DNA from: Sycon ciliatum
Taxonomy: Eukaryota; Porifera; Calcarea; Leucosolenida; Sycettidae
Direction of reading: 5' to 3'
NCBI RefSeq assembly: GCF_964019385.1
Contig: NC_088646.1
Span: forward strand, 17,824,976-17,888,975
Length of the DNA stretch: 64,000 bases
The first letter of the stretch is position 1, and each line of letters starts with the position of its first letter. Below, piece by piece: positions 50,479-60,862 of the stretch. The notes beneath the pieces were generated by a model that worked only from the letters and a program-made list of their open reading frames with translations, ran no database searches and had not been told where the DNA came from. The position numbers and the translations under genes were made by a program.

Positions 50479-53400
50479 CTAATACACATGTTCATATTGG
50501 TCGTCCAGCACAGTATCCCGAGTTGAGTGCAGAGATCTAAGCGTACAGTTATGGTTACACGGGTATGCACAGCCCACAACCTGGTGCAACTTGCCAGGCT
50601 GGTTAAAGTACCAGGCTGCAAACGTCTCGTTTGCCCTTTGTCCGTGCACCACATAGCCTTCCCAGGTGTTGTCTCGCTGGCTCAAGGTGTGGGCGACGCA
50701 GGAGGGAGCGAAAATACCTGTGTTTGCCGTCCGATTCAAAATCGAAGTGAACGCTTTCAGGAAGGTCTGAAGAGAGGAGCACAAAGCAAAATATGAGGAA
50801 AGTCAGTGAGACATGATACCCTGCAATGAGTCTATTCTCGTTGCCACACAACTCACGTCAATTTTTCAAGTGACACTTGTTGAATGTGTATTCTACAAGA
50901 TGACTCCAAGTTCTACTGTATGCATGCATGTAATTGAGTTCCCTCATCGGTTGAAGAGCTACATGTACAGCCTTTGCAGGTAAGGATTTTTGAAGTCTTT
51001 CCCAAACAGGGGGATGTGGATACAAACCTTCCCAACATTTTAAGCTTACTACTTGAGTAGTATCAAGACTACATTAAAAAAATTATACTTGAAGACAGAC
51101 AGTTGAAGTATTTGCTACCTCCCAATCCCAACAATCACTTACGGTACGCCAGTTCAGGAAGAGCTGATACTCTGATGCATTGCACTTTGGTGGTACGCAT
51201 GGAAGCTGTAGTATGGTCTTGAGCTGGTTGGAATCATACAGCGATTGAAGAGCAAAGATCGGCGAGGAGATGTAGGACACGCTGTACTGGGCGAAGAAGC
51301 ATTTCCATTGGTCGGCTTCTGACATTGCCGCAACGCACTTCTGGTTCATGCCACTCGTCACATTCTGTGTTTGGAAGACTGCATTCAAGGGAAAGCGCAG
51401 TGAATATGGAAATACTACAATCAGCATCATTTAACCGGCAACTGAAGCATATAGGTTTGGGTCTAAAAGAGGTCACAGTGTCAACTGCCGGAATTGTACT
51501 CAATGCACAAAGCAAAGAGCCATAGCACACCGGCAGACATAATAAACTGGAACGTCTGTTTCTCTACAAGGGAAATGATCTCATTGCTTTGGGTGCAGTG
51601 TGCCTACATAGCCTGTTATCAATCATCCGCCTCCAATTCCTCTTTACAAATAGAATAACAAAACTGTTGGCATTTACAAGTACATATACAGTGAGTGGAC
51701 TTTTGTTGCTGACCGATTCTCCAAGAAGATGATTATTGATTTAAAAGCAACGTAGGGTGTTGGGGCACTTGGAATAGCATTCAATTAAAAATCTGGTGTA
51801 CTAACAGTATTGAAAACTGAAGAAGATAGCTGCAGAGTTACTCTAGAAATTCGAAGAACAGAGTCAACTTGATCATTACCATACAACATCCGTGTTCGTT
51901 CAAAGCGCTGTCCGTCTACATCCAGCGTATCAATGAAGTACCTAAGAAACAACACAGACCACACCAGAGATAACGTTACAGGAGCACACAAATACCGGCT
52001 TCACACAGGCCATAACGTAATCGTGCACTCAAACGAAAGCAGAGCAGCAGCAGAAGCAGAATGAACAGTGATGTTAGAAAGTTGTTTGAAGGTGTGCATG
52101 CCACAACATAAAAACCTACAAGTACATGCCCCGACAACAACTACAAATCATTCAACTCATGTGAAGTCTGGGTCCATGCAATGCCAAGGACTATGCAGCA
52201 ACAGTAATCAGGCTGCCCATCTAGCTCATGAGTACATTGCTTACCCAGCATCGGGCAGTGCGGCATACTTGCAAGTGCTTGGTATTCTCTGTGTCTCAAC
52301 AGGATAATCAGCATGAAGGTATGTTGCCAGACCACCAGCTGTAGAGATGAACATCCAGGAATACTAAACCAATCAGATTAATTTGGGCATCTCAGAGCAT
52401 GATAACTCCGAGGTTGAGCGAGAGTGGGTGAAGCCCACGGAAGCATATGGGAAGCCTATCTCCGATTATCAAACTCAGAGCCCTTCATGGAGAGCTCTTC
52501 ACTGTGCCTCGAAACAATATGATCAAGAGAGGGACAAGAGAGAAGAGGAGAAAGTCTGCAATGCCGGGCAGGAAATCATTCATTAGAAGCTCACCATAAC
52601 CACTGACCTGAGCTCCCTGTTAGGATTAGCTCCTCTGCTTCTTTCAACTGACCAGAAAAGGTGTCGAAAACGGCATCCAGAATCCTCTTGCCCCTACCGG
52701 CAATCATTGATGCAGAGAACGTCAATACAGTCATATACAGCATGACTGCTGGTCACATGATATTATTCAACAAACTGTACAAACCTGTCAGCAAAAGCAA
52801 TGCAACAAATCATGTGGCAAGCATCATTGCCCGTCTGTGCTGCTGTCATTGCCAGAATGCTCCATGTTCAAGGCTACTCCAAATTTATGCCACTAGATAA
52901 GCTAGTAACATAACTTAATCGCCAGTAACATTACATCATTGGCTCGCAATTCAAGTATAACGGGTTTGTGAATGTGTTCTACTCACAGTAGTAGAACCCC
53001 CACCGTTAGGCGTTGCATCTGCCGCTAGAGTTTACCGGGTGTTAGCGGCCATCGTGAGTTCCCTTTGGGAACGGACACGATAATGTTTTCTTCTTTTTTT
53101 TCTATTCACAGTGAGTCACCATAGTTATGGGCACCCCAGAGAACAGTTGCCATGCAACAATCTATCATCATGGGCCAGGACTGTGGGAAGTGAAATACAA
53201 ACTTAACGTTTTTATAGTGCGTGCAGTCTTATAAACCTGTACGGGGCAGCAGAGCCTATGATAAATTCTGCCTGCTACCTCATGTAGAGACTGGTGCCGT
53301 TCACGACGAGAGGTTTCTCACTGCAGGCCACGAGCACAGCACATAATTTTAGATGAGAGACACATTTCAAAGACCAGTCACCAACAAAGATCAGATGCAT

Positions 53401-56400
53401 CAACACATTCCAAACAGGTCAACAGAACAAAACCATGGGTAATTTACTACTTAAGACGCCGACTGGCTGCTCAATACAAAGCCTCGAATCACTGATTCCA
53501 AGGACTTTAATGGATGTGATGCAATCTTCTAAGACTTGACAGCAGGCCAAGAGGGGTGTGCCGTTGGACAATTGCTTTTGTACTTCAGTACTTCGAAGTA
53601 CTAGCGACTTTTCCAGAACATATCAGTGCTGTTGCACCCGGTCAGCGATTGCCGAACTTTGTTTTCAAAAGGTTGACCCCCCAGTTTGTGCACACCAGTA
53701 CATACAGATCTAGGGTTGAAAACCAGGCAATCTGAAATTGAAAAAAAGTTTGTTTCTTTATACAAAAGAGAAAAGACCAAGGAACTACAAGTTACGCTAT
53801 ACTGTCCACTCCTTCCGACTCCATGTTTGTTTCTGTTCACGTATCTCATTTGACCGGATTAGCTTGCATTCACGGTGTTACGGCCCTGCGTATTGTGCAA
53901 CAACCAGCCCGGCCCAGTGAGCAGAAAATACTTTGACAAAGTAACCATGGCAACTGACCGGTTCCCCGAGAAAGATCCTCCGTCACAGTACGGCATGTAG
54001 ACAAAGTTATAGTCACAGAATATTGGGTTGGATTGACAGTCATCAGCCATGATTCCGGATTGCACGAAAGTCTTGTTCGGCGGAAAGTGCTTCGATGAGC
54101 CGAGGCGCGTCCTGGTTCGTCTCAAGCAATCATCATCGCTGAAACACCATCCACCACCCTCCTGATGAATGATCCATTTCTTCAGCGCAGTTCCCTGTCC
54201 CCGTCTCCAGTAGTAACCGGGTGGTGTGCCATCTAAGCACACAGCACCCTGAACAACATCAACATAATTATCTAGCATTGATTTGAGTGACCGCGTCGCT
54301 TTTGATTGACAGATGTATAATGAAAATAATTTCTCTGGCCGTCTGGGCCTTAGCAGGAATGAACCATTATATTGAACATACTGTAAGTTATACACGGCCG
54401 CATTGTGAAGCTGATATTACTGAGTCCACCCTTTCAGAGAATAATTGAGCAGTACATTCGACCGTCTCTTCAGAACAGAATACTTTCTACTTGGCCAGTA
54501 AGTTATGCACGGCATTGTGAAGCTGATATTACTGAGTCCACCCTTTCAGAGAATAATTGAGCAGTACATTCGACCGTCTCTTCAGAACAGAATACTTTCT
54601 ACTTGGCCAGTAAGTTATGCACGACCGCATTGTGAAGCTGATATTACTGAGTCCACCCTTTCAGAGAATAATTGAGCAGTACATTCGACCGTCTCTTCAG
54701 AACAGAATACTTTCTACTTGGCCAGTAAGTTATGCACGACCGCATTGTGAAGCTGATATTACTGAGTCCACCCTTTCAGAGAATAATTGAGCAGTACATT
54801 CGACCGTCTCTTCAGAACAGAATACTTTCTACTTGGCCAGTAAGTTATGCACGACCGCATTGTGAAGCTGATATTACTGAGTCCACCCTTTCAGAGAATA
54901 ATTGAGCAGTACATTCGACCGTCTCTTCAGAACAGAATACTTTCTACTTGGCCAGTAAGTTATGCACGACCGCATTGTGAAGCTGATATTACTGAGTCCA
55001 CCCTTTCAGAGAATAATTGAGCAGTACATTCGACCGTCTCTTCAGAACAGAATACTTTCTACTTGGCCAGTAAGTTATGCACGACCGCATTGTGAAGCTG
55101 ATATTACTGAGTCCACCCTTTCAGAGAATAATTGAGCAGTACATTCGACCGTCTCTTCAGAACAGAATACTTTCTACTTGGCCAGTAAGTTATGCACGAC
55201 CGCATTGTGAAGCTGATATTACTGAGTCCACCCTTTCAGAGAATAATTGAGCAGTACATTCGACCGTCTCTTCAGAACAGAATACTTTCTACTTGGCCAG
55301 TAAGTTATGCACGACCGCATTGTGAAGCTGATATTACTGAGTCCACCCTTTCAGAGAATAATTGAGCAGTACATTCGACCGTCTCTTCAGAACAGAATAC
55401 TTTCTACTTGGCCAGTAAGTTATGCACGGCATTGTGAAGCTGATATTACTGAGTCCACCCTTTCAGAGAATAATTGAGCAGTACATTCGACCGTCTCTTC
55501 AGAACAGAATACTTTCTACTTGGCCAGTAAGTTATGCACGACCGCATTGTGAAGCTGATATTACTGAGTCCACCCTTTCAGAGAATAATTGAGCAGTACA
55601 TTCGACCGTCTCTTCAGAACAGAATACTTTCTACTTGGCCAGTAAGTTATGCACGACCGCATTGTGAAGCTGATATTACTGAGTCCACCCTTTCAGAGAA
55701 TAATTGAGCAGTACATTCGACCGTCTCTTCAGAACAGAATACTTTCTACTTGGCCAGTAAGTTATGCACGACCGCATTGTGAAGCTGATATTACTGAGTC
55801 CACCCTTTCAGAGAATAATTGAGCAGTACATTCGACCGTCTCTTCAGAACAGAATACTTTCTACTTGGCCAGTAAGTTATGCACGACCGCATTGTGAAGC
55901 TGATATTACTGAGTCCACCCTTTCAGAGAATAATTGAGCAGTACATTCGACCGTCTCTTCAGAACAGAATACTTTCTACTTGGCCAGTAAGTTATGCACG
56001 ACCGCATTGTGAAGCTGATATTACTGAGTCCACCCTTTCAGAGAATAATTGAGCAGTACATTCGACCGTCTCTTCAGAACAGAATACTTTCTACTTGGCC
56101 AGTAAGTTATGCACGACCGCATTGTGAAGCTGATATTACTGAGTCCACCCTTTCAGAGAATAATTGAGCAGTACATTCGACCGTCTCTTCAGAACAGAAT
56201 ACTTTCTACTTGGCCAGTAAGTTATGCACGACCGCATTGTGAAGCTGATATTACTGAGTCCACCCTTTCAGAGAATAATTGAGCAGTACATTCGACCGTC
56301 TCTTCAGAACAGAATACTTTCTACTTGGCCAGTAAGTTATGCACGACCGCATTGTGAAGCTGATATTACTGAGTCCACCCTTTCAGAGAATAATTGAGCA

Positions 56401-59400
56401 GTACATTCGACCGTCTCTTCAGAACAGAATACTTTCTACTTGGCCAGTAAGTTATGCACGACCGCATTGTGAAGCTGATATTACTGAGTCCACCCTTTCA
56501 GAGAATAATTGAGCAGTACATTCGACCGTCTCTTCAGAACAGAATACTTTCTACTTGGCCAGTAAGTTATGCACGACCGCATTGTGAAGCTGATATTACT
56601 GAGTCCACCCTTTCAGAGAATAATTGAGCAGTACATTCGACCGTCTCTTCAGAACAGAATACTTTCTACTTGGCCAGTAAGTTATGCACGACCGCATTGT
56701 GAAGCTGATATTACTGAGTCCACCCTTTCAGAGAATAATTGAGCAGTACATTCGACCGTCTCTTCAGAACAGAATACTTTCTACTTGGCCAGTAAGTTAT
56801 GCACGACCGCATTGTGAAGCTGATATTACTGAGTCCACCCTTTCAGAGAATAATTGAGCAGTACATTCGACCGTCTCTTCAGAACAGAATACTTTCTACT
56901 TGGCCAGTAAGTTATGCACGACCGCATTGTGAAGCTGATATTACTGAGTCCACCCTTTCAGAGAATAATTGAGCAGTACATTCGACCGTCTCTTCAGAAC
57001 AGAATACTTTCTACTTGGCCAGTAAGTTATGCACGACCGCATTGTGAAGCTGATATTACTGAGTCCACCCTTTCAGAGAATAATTGAGCAGTACATTCGA
57101 CCGTCTCTTCAGAACAGAATACTTTCTACTTGGCCAGTAAGTTATGCACGACCGCATTGTGAAGCTGATATTACTGAGTCCACCCTTTCAGAGAATAATT
57201 GAGCAGTACATTCGACCGTCTCTTCAGAACAGAATACTTTCTACTTGGCCAGTAAGTTATGCACGACCGCATTGTGAAGCTGATATTACTGAGTCCACCC
57301 TTTCAGAGAATAATTGAGCAGTACATTCGACCGTCTCTTCAGAACAGAATACTTTCTACTTGGCCAGTAAGTTATGCACGACCGCATTGTGAAGCTGATA
57401 TTACTGAGTCCACCCTTTCAGAGAATAATTGAGCAGTACATTCGACCGTCTCTTCAGAACAGAATACTTTCTACTTGGCCAGTAAGTTATGCACGACCGC
57501 ATTGTGAAGCTGATATTACTGAGTCCACCCTTTCAGAGAATAATTGAGCAGTACATTCGACCGTCTCTTCAGAACAGAATACTTTCTACTTGGCCAGTAA
57601 GTTATGCACGACCGCATTGTGAAGCTGATATTACTGAGTCCACCCTTTCAGAGAATAATTGAGCAGTACATTCGACCGTCTCTTCAGAACAGAATACTTT
57701 CTACTTGGCCAGTAAGTTATGCACGACCGCATTGTGAAGCTGATATTACTGAGTCCACCCTTTCAGAGAATAATTGAGCAGTACATTCGACCGTCTCTTC
57801 AGAACAGAATACTTTCTACTTGGCCAGTAAGTTATGCACGACCGCATTGTGAAGCTGATATTACTGAGTCCACCCTTTCAGAGAATAATTGAGCAGTACA
57901 TTCGACCGTCTCTTCAGAACAGAATACTTTCTACTTGGCCAGTAAGTTATGCACGGCATTGTGAAGCTGATATTACTGAGTCCACCCTTTCAGAGAATAA
58001 TTGAGCAGTACATTCGACCGTCTCTTCAGAACAGAATACTTTCTACTTGGCCAGTAAGTTATGCACGGCATTGTGAAGCTGATATTACTGAGTCCACCCT
58101 TTCAGAGAATAATTGAGCAGTACATTCGACCGTCTCTTCAGAACAGAATACTTTCTACTTGGCCAGTAAGTTATGCACGGCATTGTGAAGCTGATATTAC
58201 TGAGTCCACCCTTTCAGAGAATAATTGAGCAGTACATTCGACCGTCTCTTCAGAACAGAATACTTTCTACTTGGCCAGTAAGTTATGCACGGCATTGTGA
58301 AGCTGATATTACTGAGTCCACCCTTTCAGAGAATAATTGAGCAGTACATTCGACCGTCTCTTCAGAACAGAATACTTTCTACTTGGCCAGTAAGTTATGC
58401 ACGACCGCATTGTGAAGCTGATATTACTGAGTCCACCCTTTCAGAGAATAATTGAGCAGTACATTCGACCGTCTCTTCAGAACAGAATACTTTCTACTTG
58501 GCCAGTAAGTTATGCACGACCGCATTGTGAAGCTGATATTACTGAGTCCACCCTTTCAGAGAATAATTGAGCAGTACATTCGACCGTCTCTTCAGAACAG
58601 AATACTTTCTACTTGGCCAGTAAGTTATGCACGACCGCATTGTGAAGCTGATATTACTGAGTCCACCCTTTCAGAGAATAATTGAGCAGTACATTCGACC
58701 GTCTCTTCAGAACAGAATACTTTCTACTTGGCCAGTAAGTTATGCACGACCGCATTGTGAAGCTGATATTACTGAGTCCACCCTTTCAGAGAATAATTGA
58801 GCAGTACATTCGACCGTCTCTTCAGAACAGAATACTTTCTACTTGGCCAGTAAGTTATGCACGACCGCATTGTGAAGCTGATATTACTGAGTCCACCCTT
58901 TCAGAGAATAATTGAGCAGTACATTCGACCGTCTCTTCAGAACAGAATACTTTCTACTTGGCCAGTAAGTTATGCACGACCGCATTGTGAAGCTGATATT
59001 ACTGAGTCCACCCTTTCAGAGAATAATTGAGCAGTACATTCGACCGTCTCTTCAGAACAGAATACTTTCTACTTGGCCAGTAAGTTATGCACGACCGCAT
59101 TGTGAAGCTGATATTACTGAGTCCACCCTTTCAGAGAATAATTGAGCAGTACATTCGACCGTCTCTTCAGAACAGAATACTTTCTACTTGGCCAGTAAGT
59201 TATGCACGACCGCATTGTGAAGCTGATATTACTGAGTCCACCCTTTCAGAGAATAATTGAGCAGTACATTCGACCGTCTCTTCAGAACAGAATACTTTCT
59301 ACTTGGCCAGTAAGTTATGCACGACCGCATTGTGAAGCTGATATTACTGAGTCCACCCTTTCAGAGAATAATTGAGCAGTACATTCGACCGTCTCTTCAG

Positions 59401-60234
59401 AACAGAATACTTTCTACTTGGCCAGTAAGTTATGCACGACCGCATTGTGAAGCTGATATTACTGAGTCCACCCTTTCAGAGAATAATTGAGCAGTACATT
59501 CGACCGTCTCTTCAGAACAGAATACTTTCTACTTGGCCAGTAAGTTATGCACGACCGCATTGTGAAGCTGATATTACTGAGTCCACCCTTTCAGAGAATA
59601 ATTGAGCAGTACATTCGACCGTCTCTTCAGAACAGAATACTTTCTACTTGGCCATCCGTGAACCGTGTGTCTCAATCGATCACCCTCACAACCAGCAAGC
59701 ATGGAGCCGTTCAAGTTGTACTACAGTACTGGTATGCACTCTTTGTGCATGTTGTTGGTCAACGCCTCATCGGTTCTAAAGATTGTGAGGTGTTCAGCGC
59801 GAGAGTGTAGTGCAACCATGTCGATTTGGCAGGGACCGTCCCCATATCGAGGGTGGTAGTAGGCACCCAAAAGTGCCGCATGATTTGCCAGATGGCTCAC
59901 AAGTCACATCTACATTTGTATACATTTTCATACCTAGGTATGTCATTGTCCCGATCTCAGGTTTGCAAAGGTTGGCAGGTATGGTAGTGATAGTAGGGGA
60001 AGTAACTGTTAGTTAGTATCTTGTCCCCTTTACGATGAAAATCTAATCATACCAGCTGATTCAGTGGTGGTGTGTCGGTGATGAGTCTCTCACCTTGCTA
60101 CCTGCTGCCTCTGGTAGAAGTGTCAGTTGCACCGTCACCGCCTGAGCTTTGACCAGCAGCGACGAGGAGTTGATCGTAGTAAGTAAAAGCAGTAGGCTAC
60201 ACACAGCTCTGGAGATAGCGAGTCTGCCACTCAT
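50479..60234 (-). CDS. Secreted pectin acetylesterase/Notum-family hydrolase, copy 2
   Basis: Eight exons (minus strand): 60234-60094, 54248-53959, 53320-53279, 52693-52608, 52338-52245, 51941-51880, 51378-51143, 50766-50479; 412 residues, joined frame open, GT-AG introns. Exons 2-7 have exactly the same lengths (290, 42, 86, 94, 62 and 236 nt) and phases as in the upstream paralogue. The signal peptide is MSGRLAISRAVCSLLLLLTT. Motifs are WIIHQEGGGWCFSDDDC, nucleophile GSSAGG (Ser about 186), Asp about 287 in SLYD, His about 343 in SCVAH, and the CAYPCNHNC end. The last exon is 39 nt shorter than in copy 1. The function is extracellular ester hydrolysis by family; the substrate is unknown. 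Intron 1 (5.8 kb) consists mostly of the 115-bp tandem array. Divergent from the DUF4874 gene. Confidence 0.9.
54320..59810 (+). CDS. Candidate nested 47-exon gene made of a 20-residue repeat
   Basis: A prediction, not a known family. Exon 1 (54320-54382, 21 codons) starts MKIISLAVWALAGMNHYIEH, signal-peptide-like, with an in-frame stop about 36 nt upstream, and ends in phase 0 at GTAAGT. Then come 45 exons of 60 nt (first 54438-54497) and a last exon 59595-59810. They are separated by 55-nt (six 52-nt) introns running from GTAAGTTATGC to CCACCCTTTCAG with a branch-like TTACTGAG. Each 60-nt exon is open only in phase 0 and reads RIIEQYIRPSLQNRILSTWP. The last exon stays open for 51 further codons to a TAG. 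The total would be 992 residues, 920 of them repeat. Unspliced introns shift the frame into a stop at once. It lies antisense within intron 1 of the second PAE gene. No poly(A) signal was seen. The alternative is a minisatellite with chance splice-like sites. Confidence 0.4.
54384..59654. repeat. 115-bp tandem array, 46 copies
   Basis: 46 head-to-tail units, 40 of 115 bp and 6 of 112 bp (lacking 3 bp: CACGGCATT versus CACGACCGCATT). The 112-bp units start at 54499, 55416, 57943, 58055, 58167 and 58279. Apart from this indel and two or three substitutions in the first unit, copies appear identical. There are no unique spacers, so it is not a CRISPR. It makes up most of intron 1 of the second PAE gene. 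Confidence 0.99.
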
Positions 60235-60862
60235 CTTCCCCTCCCCGCTGAGACTTTCAGAACTGTAGAGATCGTAACACACGCTAACTCCGAGTCGTCC
60301 GAAATGATTATTTCATTGATCGCACACGTCGCAGAGCATCATACTTACTGCATCATGCGTGTTTGATTGAATCATTCCCTCTTCCACAATCGAGTGGATG
60401 ATAATTGATAATGATTATGTTAGTGCGCCGTAGATCACATGGGAGTCCACTTCAAACTTGTAGTTGTAGTCATGGATATCATTGGAACCATAGGAAAAAG
60501 TACCCATGAAACCCAGCTCGGCACCTGTGTAGTGCGTAGATCTACCCGGCCGGGTCTTGTTGCACTTGCAGTCTTCATGATAAGTAAAGGACTTAGCCTT
60601 GATGTACATGTATACAAGTCCTTGATCAGCTTGATGGATTGCTCCGGGCCATGTGACCGCAGTGTTGAGAAATACTCACTTCCACACTGAGTCACAAAGA
60701 TGTCATGTATGTAGCTAGTTTTGCATTCCCATTCATTTCTTTTGTCAGTTTTGAGAAACCAGTTTCACTTCAATCATTGAAAAGAAATCACCAGTAGCTA
60801 CAATCATATTGTAGATTCTTGCATTATCATTTTCGTGGCAGACAGGAACTCAGAGTTCCGCA
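60235..60862. promoter_or_regulatory. Shared divergent upstream region
   Basis: 628 bp separate the start codons of the second PAE gene (minus) and the DUF4874/DUF4832 gene (plus), so their promoters must lie here or overlap. I see no clear TATA box. The interior also holds an exon-like frame (60415-60695, minus). The promoter function is inferred from geometry only. Confidence 0.35.
60415..60695 (-). pseudogene. Exon-like coding fragment with frame change, family unknown
   Basis: On the minus strand an acceptor-like TTTGTGACTCAG precedes a frame reading CGSEYFSTLRSHGPEQSIKL. After about 60610 the protein-like signal continues in the neighbouring frame (AKSFTYHEDCKCNKTRPGRS, then GTFSYGSNDIHDYNYKFEVD) to a stop at 60415. 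Composition (Cys, Tyr, Asp, Gly) looks like real extracellular protein rather than chance, but I cannot name the family. A one-base shift between the halves suggests a pseudogene or duplicated exon. It lies in the divergent promoter region, which also argues against an active exon. Confidence 0.35.

Noticed and set aside
54384..59654. CRISPR array
   Set aside because: The units are contiguous with no unique spacers, the sequence is eukaryotic and no cas-like gene is near.
59547..59810. Single unspliced 87-codon gene at the end of the array
   Set aside because: It starts inside an intron-like segment at ATGCACGACCG; the frame passes the acceptor only because one unit is read through. The spliced reading from the upstream ATG explains the open tail better.
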